This document shows positions 1 to 10,135 of a stretch of 64,000 nucleotides of DNA, piece by piece. A model generated the notes under the pieces. It ran no database searches. It was given only the letters and a program-made list of their open reading frames with translations, and had not been told where the DNA came from. The stretch spans positions 1 through 64,000 of the forward strand of contig JAITFN010000015.1 in assembly GCA_031281345.1 (NCBI GenBank). The letters run 5' to 3'. Both the position numbers and the translations under genes were made by a program. Origin of the DNA: Candidatus Fibrimonadaceae bacterium (GTDB lineage: Bacteria; Fibrobacterota; Fibrobacteria; Fibrobacterales; Fibrobacteraceae). Within the stretch, counting starts at the first letter, position 1. Each line of letters begins with the position of its first letter.

Positions 1-29
1 ATAATATTAGTATCAATAATTGCGTTCAT
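1..29 (-). CDS. PIN-domain (VapC-like) toxin, N-terminus only, runs off window
   Basis: Minus-strand ATG at 29 reads MNAIIDTNI, the typical PIN-domain start; it overlaps the 3' end of the 13..261 gene by 17 nt. Confidence 0.6.
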
Positions 30-261
30 AGCGTTTATATCTTGCCTCTTTAATTTCATCATCTGTTATTGTAGAGGGTAAAATTCCAAATAAAGACTCT
101 GCAATAGCAAGCCTTTCTGTAATATTATTTTGTTTTTCTTCTGAAACTTTCTGAATTTTAGGTTTTAAAAAAGTTATTAAAACTTCATATTCCTCTTTAA
201 AAGGAATAACTTCTTTTGGCTTTATAGACACGCCATCATAAACACCTTGAATTGCCAGCAT
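13..261 (-). CDS. antitoxin-like small protein upstream of PIN toxin
   Basis: 82 aa, MLAIQGVYDGVSIKPKEVIPFKEEYEVLITF resembles small antitoxins paired with PIN toxins; overlaps the toxin start. Confidence 0.6.
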   Translation of the reverse strand: MLAIQGVYDGVSIKPKEVIPFKEEYEVLITFLKPKIQKVSEEKQNNITERLAIAESLFGILPSTITDDEIKEARYKRYERNY

Positions 262-316
262 AATAAACCTCTTAGTTAAGATAGAAATAAAACTTTTTGA
301 CTAAATGAGAAATTCG

Positions 317-2044
317 CTAATCTTTATCTATCCCAAAAACCGCATTGCCCGCACTGCGCAAATGGTCGCGGATTTTGCGGAAAGCGTAAAGCATATTTGA
401 ATAGGCATCGTCAACCACAGGCGATGTTGCATTCCCACTAGATACGCTCCAGAATGTAGCCCTCATTGAGCGGATAAAATCTTTTATTTCGGCATAATCT
501 CTTTCGTGTTCTTCTATCATTTGCTGATTATGCCTGCGACCAGTTCCCAAAACAGGAATCAGTTTGCCATAAGCCGCAGAAATAAGGGCGTTTAGTTTTA
601 GCAAATCATTTTTTTGGTAATCCAAAAAATCCACTTTATTATCCAAAACCCTGAGCCTCAGTTTTGCCACTTGCTCAATATAATCAGAAGTGCTTTCCAG
701 ATTGTCAAAAATCTTTTCGTAAGCGAAAATCCTATGTTGCACGGCAGAGGTCGCCGTTTCTTCGTTGCCAACAAAACTCGTTAAAATTCCCATCAATTTG
801 GATTTTATCATATCGTATTGTTTTTCCATTTCAAAAATCTGGTCAATTTCAGGGGAGCTTTTGTCGGAATTTTCAATACAGTTGCTTAAATTATCTACTC
901 CCGTTTTCAATTGATTTCCCATATAATTCAAAACCTTTTGAATACGACTTTCCATCTCAAAAAACATAGTGTAAGATGAAGTGTCTCTGTGGGTATATGA
1001 AAGTGTTAGCAAAGCTCCCACTTCTGGAGGTTGCTCTGCTTCTTTGCGGAGCAGTTTTATTTTTGTAAAAATGTTTGTAACTTTGGGATTTTCCAAAAGA
1101 TTCGCCAAGGCTCTGCAAGGGGCTAAAAATATGAGCGTGTTGAAAATATTAAATGTTGAATGCACAGCCGCTATGCCAAAACTGACATTTTTAGATTCGC
1201 TCAGATTTGTTAATCCAAAGAAAGTGTTCAGTTCCCATTCAACAAAGCCTATAAAAGGGTGGAATAAAAGCGTTATATAGAATACACCTATTAAATTAAA
1301 CAGAGAGTGGAAATAAGCCGCACGGCGAGCATTGTTGTTTGCTCCCAAAGAAGCCAAAATTGCCGTTATGGTTGTGCCAACGTTTTCGCCTAAAACAAGG
1401 GCTGCTGCGGTGTGAAAATTTATTAAGCCTTGGCTTGCAAGCACCATAGTTATGCCGATTGTAACGGAACTGGATTGCACCATAAGCGTTAAAAAGCAAC
1501 CGAGTGCTGCACATTTCAAAATGCCTGGATAGCTGTTGGCGTTGAAAATGCTGAACATTCTAACAAAGTCTGGATTTTCCTTAATTGGCTCCACAGCTTC
1601 TTTCATAAAGAGAAGCCCTAAAAATATGCAACCAAGCCCTAAAAATCCGAGGGCTATGTATTTAATGGTTTCTTTTTTGCAAAATATATATACTATGGCA
1701 GATATACCCGCTATGGGAAGCCCGTATTGGTCTATTTTTATGGTTAAAATCCAAGCTGTTACTGTGGTTCCTATGTTTGCGCCCATAATGACCCCAACCG
1801 CCTGTGCAAGGGTCATTAAGCCGCCATCCACAAAACTCACCACTAAAACAGTTGTAACAGAGCTGGATTGTATTATACCTGTTACCAAAAGCCCAATGCC
1901 CACTCCAAATATCCTATTATTGGTAGCCATACCCACAAGGGTTCTCAATCGATCGCCAGCAACTGTTTGCAAACCATCGGAAAGAAATTTCATTCCCAAA
2001 AGGAAAATGCCTATGCCGCCGGCCAAAGAGAGTAATATTTCCAT
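317..2044 (-). CDS. Na/Pi cotransporter family protein (NptA/PhoU-like)
   Basis: Duplicated QSSSVTT / GANIGTTVTA / GENVGTTITA motifs plus C-terminal PhoU-like helices; ATG at 2044 (track uses TTG at 2050). Confidence 0.9.
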   Translation of the reverse strand: MEILLSLAGGIGIFLLGMKFLSDGLQTVAGDRLRTLVGMATNNRIFGVGIGLLVTGIIQSSSVTTVLVVSFVDGGLMTLAQAVGVIMGANIGTTVTAWILTIKIDQYGLPIAGISAIVYIFCKKETIKYIALGFLGLGCIFLGLLFMKEAVEPIKENPDFVRMFSIFNANSYPGILKCAALGCFLTLMVQSSSVTIGITMVLASQGLINFHTAAALVLGENVGTTITAILASLGANNNARRAAYFHSLFNLIGVFYITLLFHPFIGFVEWELNTFFGLTNLSESKNVSFGIAAVHSTFNIFNTLIFLAPCRALANLLENPKVTNIFTKIKLLRKEAEQPPEVGALLTLSYTHRDTSSYTMFFEMESRIQKVLNYMGNQLKTGVDNLSNCIENSDKSSPEIDQIFEMEKQYDMIKSKLMGILTSFVGNEETATSAVQHRIFAYEKIFDNLESTSDYIEQVAKLRLRVLDNKVDFLDYQKNDLLKLNALISAAYGKLIPVLGTGRRHNQQMIEEHERDYAEIKDFIRSMRATFWSVSSGNATSPVVDDAYSNMLYAFRKIRDHLRSAGNAVFGIDKD

Positions 2045-2184
2045 TTTCAAGTGGAAATATAGAAAATTCTTTCAATAATCACACAAAAAGGGAAAAAAAC
2101 ACAAATTTTGGCTAAAAAACGCACAAAAAGGGAAAAAATGACTATATTATATCTGTGATGTAAAGTAATTGCAAGGGGGTTGCT

Positions 2185-4941
2185 ATGCTTAAAAAAATTC
2201 AGTTGATTTTTGCTTTTGCGCTTGTGGCGTTTTTTTCAAATGCTTTTGGAGATTTCATAGAACTAGATGTTATAGTTCGTGATTTTAAGGTTGGGTATCC
2301 TGGCTTTGAAGAATTTGATTCTGATTTGGGAAGCAATGGCCAGTGCACAGAAAAAAATGATGCTCGTGAATCTAGATGGATTCCAGAAAATAGGATATGC
2401 TTTTCGGGTAGCAACTATATTCCTTGTTCTCAGGGCGGTACGCAGCTTGGCTATGGGCAAGACAACGGTAAAACAAATGCGAATGGCGTTAAATTCAGAG
2501 GTTATTGCAATGGTCCAGATAAAGCCACAAATTGCAGTTGCAATGCGAATGGCAACACAATATCTAACGGCGATTGCGAATGGGCTAATCCGGTTGGTGT
2601 AACCAAAGGCATGGTTGGCAATAGATTAGATTACTCCGGATGCACAAAAGACGATGAAAAGGGACCTGCAGGCTCTATAGAAGAAGCTATAAATGGTCGC
2701 TATTGCGCACGTCCTCAAAAAGAGAATGGCGCATGCCACAGCAGTAACCTTCAAAGTTGGTTTACCAATAGCGGGGACGCAAAAACTTATGAGGATGTGA
2801 TAAGACTTAATCAGGTTGGCAACGGAGCTTTTTATGAGATAAATTACGATTACAACACAAGAACGGAATGGCGCCCGGGCACGGGTCTTTACGACAACGG
2901 CTATTTTCCTTTAGATAAATATGGAGATTCTTGGGGGATGCAGAGTTTGAATATTTGGTGCCCCCCTATTGGAACCGGAATAAGTTATGATTTAGGAGAA
3001 GACTGCAGGAGATGGAAGAATGCTGGTACTGGTGTTAAGGGACCAAAAGACCCTACAGCAGCTCAATTAGCCGTAAATAACGGTGTCCCTGCAAGACTAT
3101 TGCACAATTACGGTTTTTCGATGGCTGGTTCTGGTGAATTTAAATTTGACAAAAGTAAAGATGAAGAGTTTCAATTCATAGGCGATGATGATATGTGGAT
3201 ATTCATAGATGGAAACCTTGTGGTGGACTTGGGTGGTACCCATTTGGCGGCTCCAGCAAAAATAAATATAAGAGATTATGGCAATAGCAAAGGCTGGGAA
3301 GATGGTTCTATGCACGCTATAAATTTTTATTATCTAGATAGGCAAACAGATGGCTCAAATATGAAACTTCGCATATCCATTAGCAACTTGTCGCCCTCTC
3401 GTTTTGGTGCGCCTCGCATATTAAAAGCCGAAACAATTCAAAAGCAAGATGGCACAAGCGAAACAACTATATATGTCAATAACAAGATAGAGAATTTACA
3501 GAATTTCATTAGCTCCGGTCAGTTCCCCATAATAATAAAGAAACCTGGCAACCCCGATATTTTGGCTTACAGGCTTGACAAAATCATTGATGGACCTGTG
3601 AATATGGGTTCGGATGGTTATGCTTATGTGATAACCGGACAGGTATGCAAAAGTAGCAATGAATGTGGCGGTGCTTGGATACTTAACTCTGGCGATTCGC
3701 TTTCTTTCAATGTAAAAAATGGACAAGACGTAACAGATGGCGGATTTAATAACCCCAACGGATTAGGCTTGTCAGACGAAAGCTGGTATATAAAATCCAC
3801 AAATGGCACTCCAGCTACCACAAAGTCTTGGGCTATTAACACAACAAACTTGCCACCAATAGATTTCAAGCCAAATGTCCCCGATAAAACCCCAGTTAAA
3901 CCACCTTTCGTCATTGCTGATGGTGGTGGCGGTGGTGACCAAGGTGATAGAACAGTGCCTGGTGGAGCAGGCGGAAGCGTTGGCAAGTATGATGGCGGCG
4001 GCAAATTCCCGAACATAACTCAAGTTTGGGATGCTAAAACAGGCACAATGGTTCCTATCGGTAACATTCCAGGAGCAGGCATAAATAATAGCGATGTTCA
4101 CGGGTTTGGCGTAGTGGGCAATCAAATTCCTCCGCAGAGAACCGGTGAATTAATTTTAACTGTTTTCCCCAGCACCACAAATGCAGCTGAATATGACGCA
4201 TGGTCAAAAGACCCACAAAGGCAAAAACTCTTCGGTTTGCCACCACAGGCAAGTGACGATCCAAATGAATGGTGGGGCTTGGCAAACCCAAGTAAATCTC
4301 CAGAGTATAACAACGGTATTCAACCTATTCAACCTGGTGGATACCAATTTGTGAAAAACGGCTTCCCAAATGAAAGCAGCACCAAAGGCAACATAAAAAT
4401 AGCGCCAACTCGTTGCACAGCTATATTCGACGAAAAGGGTGAACCTCGCATAAATTGCTTGAACTTCAGCTTGGTGGCAAAACAGCCATTCCAGCTTGCA
4501 GTAACAGTTTACGACCAATTGGGCAACTTTGTAACCCAATACCGCGAAACTTTAACCGAGCAGGAATTCAGAAATGTTGTTCAAGCTCCAAATTATATTG
4601 ATAATGGTGCCCTTGTTAACAAAAGCGGAACGAGTACTGGATGCGAACTGCCAACTCCCAGCAACTATGGCGCACCAACCACTTTAACCACCAACGGTCA
4701 GATTAACGTGAACGTAAACATATATCCATTCTCCGCCAATGGCCGCCGTTTTGGAAATGGTGTTTACATAGTAAAAATAGACAGAGTGGATTTGCCATTC
4801 AAAGATGGAGAAAAAGACTCCTATGGAAATGGCTACACTTGCATCAGTGCCGGAGGCGGAAATTCAGCAAGGACGAGTCCGTCTTTTATACGTTATCACG
4901 CAGACCAAAAATTTGGCTGGATGCGCACCAATCAAAAATAA
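2185..4941 (+). CDS. fibro-slime domain-containing secreted protein
   Basis: Signal peptide; DDDMWIFIDGNLVVDLGGTH motif of the fibro-slime/PA14-like domain; Gly-rich linker; good ribosome-binding site. Confidence 0.85.
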   Translation: MLKKIQLIFAFALVAFFSNAFGDFIELDVIVRDFKVGYPGFEEFDSDLGSNGQCTEKNDARESRWIPENRICFSGSNYIPCSQGGTQLGYGQDNGKTNANGVKFRGYCNGPDKATNCSCNANGNTISNGDCEWANPVGVTKGMVGNRLDYSGCTKDDEKGPAGSIEEAINGRYCARPQKENGACHSSNLQSWFTNSGDAKTYEDVIRLNQVGNGAFYEINYDYNTRTEWRPGTGLYDNGYFPLDKYGDSWGMQSLNIWCPPIGTGISYDLGEDCRRWKNAGTGVKGPKDPTAAQLAVNNGVPARLLHNYGFSMAGSGEFKFDKSKDEEFQFIGDDDMWIFIDGNLVVDLGGTHLAAPAKINIRDYGNSKGWEDGSMHAINFYYLDRQTDGSNMKLRISISNLSPSRFGAPRILKAETIQKQDGTSETTIYVNNKIENLQNFISSGQFPIIIKKPGNPDILAYRLDKIIDGPVNMGSDGYAYVITGQVCKSSNECGGAWILNSGDSLSFNVKNGQDVTDGGFNNPNGLGLSDESWYIKSTNGTPATTKSWAINTTNLPPIDFKPNVPDKTPVKPPFVIADGGGGGDQGDRTVPGGAGGSVGKYDGGGKFPNITQVWDAKTGTMVPIGNIPGAGINNSDVHGFGVVGNQIPPQRTGELILTVFPSTTNAAEYDAWSKDPQRQKLFGLPPQASDDPNEWWGLANPSKSPEYNNGIQPIQPGGYQFVKNGFPNESSTKGNIKIAPTRCTAIFDEKGEPRINCLNFSLVAKQPFQLAVTVYDQLGNFVTQYRETLTEQEFRNVVQAPNYIDNGALVNKSGTSTGCELPTPSNYGAPTTLTTNGQINVNVNIYPFSANGRRFGNGVYIVKIDRVDLPFKDGEKDSYGNGYTCISAGGGNSARTSPSFIRYHADQKFGWMRTNQK

Positions 4942-5550
4942 TTAAAGACTGCTGAAATTTCTTAAAACTTCTAACCCAATATCGCCACTCTTTTCCAAAT
5001 GGAACTGAGTGGCTATTAAGTTACAACCGTTTCCTATAATGCAGGGGAATGTTTGGGAGCCATAAGTTGTTGTGCCGTATATTGTTTCTGTATCGCAGGC
5101 AGAGGGGGCAAAAGAATGCACAAAATAAAAATTTGAATTATTTGGAATACCTTTGAAGATAGGGTGCTCTTTTGTGAAATTAACCTGATTCCAACCTATT
5201 TGCGGGATTTTCAAATTCGGCTCTTTCTTGAATTTCGCTGCCCTGCCCTGCAAAAGCCCAAGGCATTTTACCCCACCGTCTTCTTCGCTTTCTTCCAAAA
5301 TAATTTGGCATCCAATGCAAATGCCCAAAATAGGGGTTCTTTTTTTAAAAGCTCTTTCAAGGGAGGTACCAATACCGCTTTTATTCAAATTTTTCATAGC
5401 AGCCCCAGCAGCCCCAACGCCGGGGAAAATGATTTTCTCTGCATTCTCAATTTCCTCTGGTTCGCTTGAAACCAAGCTTTTTATGCCTAAATACTCCAAA
5501 GCGTTATGCACAGAGGTCAAATTGCCCGCGCCATAATCCACGATTATCAT
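4942..5550 (-). CDS. hisH: imidazole glycerol phosphate synthase subunit HisH
   Basis: DYGAGNLTSVHNAL and GICIGCQ motifs; HLEKSGDIGLEVLRNF C-terminus. Confidence 0.92.
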   Translation of the reverse strand: MIIVDYGAGNLTSVHNALEYLGIKSLVSSEPEEIENAEKIIFPGVGAAGAAMKNLNKSGIGTSLERAFKKRTPILGICIGCQIILEESEEDGGVKCLGLLQGRAAKFKKEPNLKIPQIGWNQVNFTKEHPIFKGIPNNSNFYFVHSFAPSACDTETIYGTTTYGSQTFPCIIGNGCNLIATQFHLEKSGDIGLEVLRNFSSL

Positions 5551-5602
5551 AGCTCAAAAGTAGAAATAAATTTCTACATTATCCAAAACAAAGGAGTTTC
5601 TT

Positions 5603-6055
5603 ATGGAAAAAACATTCGCTATGGTAAAACCCAATGCGGTTAAGTCTGGGCTCATTGGGCACATAATCGCTCGCTACGAATCTGCAAGGCTATCTGTTGT
5701 GGCACTTCGCTTTAAGCAGATGACCCAAGCCGATGCAGAGGGTTTTTATGCAGAGCACGTTGGCAAAGGATTTTTCGCAGAGCTTGCCAAATTCATGACC
5801 TCTGGTCCTTCTGTTCAGCTTGTGCTTGCAGGCGAAAACGCCATTGCAAAAGTCCGTGCCATTAACGGAGCAACAAATCCAGAAAAGGCAGAACCAGGCA
5901 CCATACGCTACGACTGGGCAACTTCTATGACAGAAAACGCAGTGCATTCCTCAGATAGCCCAGAAAGCGCAGCAAGAGAAATAGCCTTCTGGTTCAAGCC
6001 CGAAGAAATTTTTGAATACGGCGCAACGGATCAGAGAGCAAAGTCTGTACTCTAA
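5603..6055 (+). CDS. ndk: nucleoside diphosphate kinase
   Basis: KTFAMVKPNAVKSGLIG; NAVHSSDSPESAAREIAFWF. Confidence 0.95.
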   Translation: MEKTFAMVKPNAVKSGLIGHIIARYESARLSVVALRFKQMTQADAEGFYAEHVGKGFFAELAKFMTSGPSVQLVLAGENAIAKVRAINGATNPEKAEPGTIRYDWATSMTENAVHSSDSPESAAREIAFWFKPEEIFEYGATDQRAKSVL

Positions 6056-6977
6056 AATAATTCTTTCCCCAATGGAAGGCGTTACGGATTTGCCGTTTCG
6101 CCGATTTATACGAGAGCTTTCCAAAGACAAGCAGCCTTTTTTCGTTTCGGAATTTTTGTCCACAGGTAGTTCTCTTTTTTTAACCCCTGTAAATACAAGG
6201 GCTGTTCGCTTTGATAAAGAAGAAGAACCATTTTGTATGCAGTTGTTTGGGCATAATGCAGAGAGGCTTTCCGCTGCGGCTTTGCAGGTACAGGAATTGG
6301 GAGCGGCTTTTGTTGAGCTCAACGCAGGCTGCCCAGCACCAAAAATCGCAAACAAAGGTTCTGGCTCTGGCTTGCTGAGGGATTTGCCAAATTTGCAAAA
6401 AATTTTACAATCTATGAAAAGTGTTTTGAAAATTCCGCTGTTTTTAAAATGCCGTTTAGGCTGGGATGAGAATTCCATAGTGATAAATGAGGTTTTGGAA
6501 ATGGCAGAGGGCTGTGGGGTAGAGCAATTAACCATTCATGGCAGAACAAAAGTGCAGGGCTACAAAGGCCTCGCGAATTGGAACGCAATAGGAGAAATAG
6601 CAGCGAAAGCAAAAATTCCAATAATTGGCAACGGCGATATAGACAGCGCAGAAAAAGCCTTGAATGCTGTTAAAAATTATGAAGTGAAAGGAGTAGCAAT
6701 AGGCAGAGCGGTTCTGCGCAATCCCTGGATTTTTTCGCAAATAGCAAATGCAGAAACAAAAAAAATAACAGCCTCGGATGCCTGCAATGCCGTTCTTCGC
6801 TACGAAAAATTGCTCAGAGCAGATTCTATGAGGGAAGGGCAAATCATAGGCAGATTAAAACAGCTTTCCGCAAGGCTCTGTTTGGAATTCTCACCGGATT
6901 TTCGGTTGAAGGTTTTGCACTCAGAGACTGTTCGTGAGATTTTAGATAACTGGGGAGCTATTGTTCAGACAATTTAA
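6012..6977 (+). CDS. dus: tRNA-dihydrouridine synthase
   Basis: SPMEGVTDLPFRR, NAGCPAPKI, GRTKVQGYKG, GNGDI motifs; TTG start inside the ndk 3' end. Confidence 0.9.
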   Translation: MNTAQRIREQSLYSKIILSPMEGVTDLPFRRFIRELSKDKQPFFVSEFLSTGSSLFLTPVNTRAVRFDKEEEPFCMQLFGHNAERLSAAALQVQELGAAFVELNAGCPAPKIANKGSGSGLLRDLPNLQKILQSMKSVLKIPLFLKCRLGWDENSIVINEVLEMAEGCGVEQLTIHGRTKVQGYKGLANWNAIGEIAAKAKIPIIGNGDIDSAEKALNAVKNYEVKGVAIGRAVLRNPWIFSQIANAETKKITASDACNAVLRYEKLLRADSMREGQIIGRLKQLSARLCLEFSPDFRLKVLHSETVREILDNWGAIVQTI

Positions 6978-7625
6978 CGCTTCTTTTGCTGCATTTTGCT
7001 CGGCTTGTTTTTTTGAAAAACCTTCTCCCTTGCCAAGCCTTTTTTTGTTCACATTAACTGCAATTCTGAATTCTCTTTTATGCACCTCGCCCCACTCTTC
7101 CAAAAGCTCATACTTGGGTGTGCCAAGCCCAAGCTCCTGCGTTTTTTCGTTGAGAAGCATTTTGGGATTTTGAAATATATCGCTTTGCAGAATTTCATTT
7201 TCTTCTGCGAACAGAAATTTTGAAAGTATTTCCCTGCACTTTTCAATGCCTTTATCTAAATATACCGCACCTATAAGGGCTTCAAAAACATCTGCCATAA
7301 GAGTGGGATTTTTTTTATCAACGCCCTCTGCGCTTATTAAATATGAATGCAGCTTTAAACGTTTTGCCACCCGTGCAAGGGCATCACCGCTAACAATAGC
7401 AGATTTCTTTTTTGTTAGCATTCCCTCATTTTCCCTTCCATATTTTAAGAACAAAAATTCCGCAGTCAAAAAATTAAGAACGGAATCCCCTAAAAATTCC
7501 AAGCGCTCGTAAGTTTCAAAATCCAAAACTGCGAGCCCCCGTTTGCAAGAGCTATGAGTGAAGGCTTGTTTTAGCAAGCCCTGATTTTCAAAGGAGCAAT
7601 TTAAAATTTGCTCCAATTTTCGCAT
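6942..7625 (-). CDS. rnc: ribonuclease III
   Basis: ERLEFLGDSVLNF signature and C-terminal dsRBD. Confidence 0.95.
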   Translation of the reverse strand: MRKLEQILNCSFENQGLLKQAFTHSSCKRGLAVLDFETYERLEFLGDSVLNFLTAEFLFLKYGRENEGMLTKKKSAIVSGDALARVAKRLKLHSYLISAEGVDKKNPTLMADVFEALIGAVYLDKGIEKCREILSKFLFAEENEILQSDIFQNPKMLLNEKTQELGLGTPKYELLEEWGEVHKREFRIAVNVNKKRLGKGEGFSKKQAEQNAAKEALNCLNNSSPVI

Positions 7626-7643
7626 TGCAATGCCTGTCCGCTA

Positions 7644-7880
7644 TTATTTCTCAGCCAAGAACTTGACCACATCGCCAACGGTCTGGAATTTCTCCGAAAC
7701 AGCATCTGGTATTTCAACCTTGAACTCGTCTTCCAAACCCATTATGAGTTCGGTGCGGTCTAAAGAATCTGCTCCCAAATCGCCTGTAAAAGAAGCTCCT
7801 TCTACAACCTGCTCTTCCTTGACTTCTAATTTGTCAAGAATAACTTTTCTCACTCTGCTGACTATTTCATCGTCTGCCAT
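7644..7880 (-). CDS. acpP: acyl carrier protein
   Basis: GADSLDRTELIMGLEDEF phosphopantetheine site. Confidence 0.96.
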   Translation of the reverse strand: MADDEIVSRVRKVILDKLEVKEEQVVEGASFTGDLGADSLDRTELIMGLEDEFKVEIPDAVSEKFQTVGDVVKFLAEK

Positions 7881-7930
7881 TGTTTTCTCCTGAATGGATG
7901 TTTAACATAATATAGTAAAATATATAAAAA

Positions 7931-8671
7931 TTATGCGCCTAAGCCGCCGTCAACGCCAAGTACCTGCCCAGTTATGTAAGCTGCTTCGTCAGAAGCCAAA
8001 AAAGCAACGGCATTAGCCACGTCTCTAGGGTTTCCCAAATCTTTTAGAGGTATTGCCTCTTTGTATTTGACTATTACCTCTGGTGCAAGCTTATCTGTCA
8101 TAGCGGTTTTGATAAAGCCAGGGGCTATGGCATTAACTGTTACTCCGCGGGCGGCAAACTCCATTGCGTTTGATTTTGTTAAGCCTATTATGCCAGCTTT
8201 GGAGGCTGCATAGTTAGACTGCCCAGCTTGGCAACGAATGCCGTTTATGGAGGCCATATTTATTATACGGCCAGAGCGGTTGCGCATTAAATGCGAGCTT
8301 ATAGCCTTTGTGCAAATAAATGCGGAACGCAAATTTACGTTTAACACCGCGTCAAAATCTTCTTGCTTCATACGAATTATCAGGTTATCGCGGGTTATGC
8401 CAGCATTGTTCACCAAAATATCCACTTTGCCAAAATCCGAAAGTATTTGCTTGAATATTTCGTCCACTGCCTCTGGGCTAGATACATCGCAGGCATAGCC
8501 TTTGCAAGTGACTCCGAGTGCCTCTACCTCTTTTATGGAAGAGCCATCGCCGAGCTGAATATCTATTATTGCAACATTTGCGCCATTTTCTGCCAAAACT
8601 TTTGAAATTTCCAAACCAATGCCACGAGTTGCCCCCGTGACAATTGCATTTTTGCCTTTTAAATTTATCAT
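7931..8671 (-). CDS. fabG: 3-oxoacyl-[ACP] reductase
   Basis: SDR fold TGATRGIG, NNAGITRD, YAASKAG; adjacent to acpP. Confidence 0.95.
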   Translation of the reverse strand: MINLKGKNAIVTGATRGIGLEISKVLAENGANVAIIDIQLGDGSSIKEVEALGVTCKGYACDVSSPEAVDEIFKQILSDFGKVDILVNNAGITRDNLIIRMKQEDFDAVLNVNLRSAFICTKAISSHLMRNRSGRIINMASINGIRCQAGQSNYAASKAGIIGLTKSNAMEFAARGVTVNAIAPGFIKTAMTDKLAPEVIVKYKEAIPLKDLGNPRDVANAVAFLASDEAAYITGQVLGVDGGLGA

Positions 8672-8682
8672 TTGAACCTCCT

Positions 8683-9435
8683 CTAGTTAATTGAAGTTTT
8701 TTCCATTGTCTTTTCTATAGACCATTCAAGCCCATCGGGGTAGGTAGAAGCAAGTGGCGACAGAAAGCACCCTGCAAAAATTGCGAGAGTAGCAAAGGCG
8801 ATAACAGGGCGCCTGCTATAGACATAAACAAAGCAAAGAATAGTTGCAGTGATAATGCCCTCTGCAATGCCAATCGCAAAATGTATGGGTTGCATCAAAG
8901 ACAGGAATGTTGAAAAAGGAAGCGCGGTTATGCCAGATAGCTGTGTTTCTAGCACCACGCAAAACGCACCAATTTGTAAACTTGCAACAGCCGAGGCAAT
9001 GGAAGCAAGCGTTATGTTTTTAAATGTCATTCCATTTTTAACAAGAGGTTTAAAAACCAATGGATAAACAAATAGGCAAGGTATAACACCCATATTGAAA
9101 ATATTGCACCCCAAAGCGAGCAAGCCTCCATCTGCAAAGAACAGGCATTGAACAGCAAGCACCGCAGATATGGCAAGGAGCGCTGGAAAACAGCCAATTA
9201 TAGCGGCAAGCAAAATACCACCAATTATATGCCCGCTTGAGCCAGTGGCTGGAATTGTGAAATTGAGCATTTGCGCAGCAAACACAAAAGCACCAGTCGC
9301 GCCAATTAAGGGAATTTTATCTGCGCAAAAGCCGTCTTCTTTGATTTTTTTCACGGCATAAACATTGGTAGCAAGGCTAACGGCACACATAGCAGCACCT
9401 ATAGCAGGGGATAAAAGAGAATCTGACATATGCAT
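8683..9435 (-). CDS. energy-coupling factor ABC transporter permease, CbiM-like
   Basis: MHMSDSLLSPAIG start, GSSGHIIGGILLAAIIG, multi-TM; CbiM family. Confidence 0.85.
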   Translation of the reverse strand: MHMSDSLLSPAIGAAMCAVSLATNVYAVKKIKEDGFCADKIPLIGATGAFVFAAQMLNFTIPATGSSGHIIGGILLAAIIGCFPALLAISAVLAVQCLFFADGGLLALGCNIFNMGVIPCLFVYPLVFKPLVKNGMTFKNITLASIASAVASLQIGAFCVVLETQLSGITALPFSTFLSLMQPIHFAIGIAEGIITATILCFVYVYSRRPVIAFATLAIFAGCFLSPLASTYPDGLEWSIEKTMEKTSIN

Positions 9436-9454
9436 AACAAGAATATAGTAAAAA

Positions 9455-10135
9455 TTACTTTCCTTCTTTCTCTTTTTCTTTTAAAAATTCGTTCCAATCA
9501 CTGACAACACCAACGGGGTTTTCGGTGGTATCTATATCAAAACCCATGCTTTTCAAAGGAGCAATAGAGGATTTCAACTCTTCTAGTGCGTGAACGGAAC
9601 GCGTATAATTGTTTTGCAAATCTCTGAGTATCTCTTCGCGTTGGCGAATATCTTTGTCTTGACTGGATATAATGGAGAATAAAGTTAGCAACCAGCCAGC
9701 CAGCAAAAACAGAAAAACTAAGGCTATGCCAGGTGCAAGCCTTATCCCTGTGCTTTTGTTATAGGTTATGCCAGTGGCTTTTAGCTTTTTCCAAAAATCG
9801 GAGTCTTTTCTATATGAATCTTTGGAATCGTATATTTTAAATATATGGTAAAAGGGGCTAAAAAATTCCCTATTTGTTTCGTTGTGAAAAATAATCACCA
9901 ATTCGGAGTCTTTTCCCTTAACGAAATTCAACAATTCCAAAAACATTCCCAAATAATTCTTGTCTCTGAACTTAACCCGCTCAAGAACCACAAAATAAAT
10001 TTTATTGGTGCCTTCAACCGAAGAGAATAACCTTTCACGCACGGCTGAGAGCTGCTGAGGTTTCAAAATACCCTTGAACTCAAGCATAACTTCGTTTTGG
10101 AAAATTTCCATTTCAAAGTCTAAATTTTCATTCAC
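9455..10135 (-). CDS. membrane protein with STAS-like N-terminal region
   Basis: GTG start at 10135 overlaps the stop of 10132..11976 (GTGA); one TM segment; coiled coil. Confidence 0.55.
   Translation of the reverse strand: MNENLDFEMEIFQNEVMLEFKGILKPQQLSAVRERLFSSVEGTNKIYFVVLERVKFRDKNYLGMFLELLNFVKGKDSELVIIFHNETNREFFSPFYHIFKIYDSKDSYRKDSDFWKKLKATGITYNKSTGIRLAPGIALVFLFLLAGWLLTLFSIISSQDKDIRQREEILRDLQNNYTRSVHALEELKSSIAPLKSMGFDIDTTENPVGVVSDWNEFLKEKEKEGK

Noticed and set aside
1536-2078. 180-aa plus-strand ORF antisense to the Na/Pi symporter gene
   Set aside because: Antisense shadow ORF, no RBS or family resemblance
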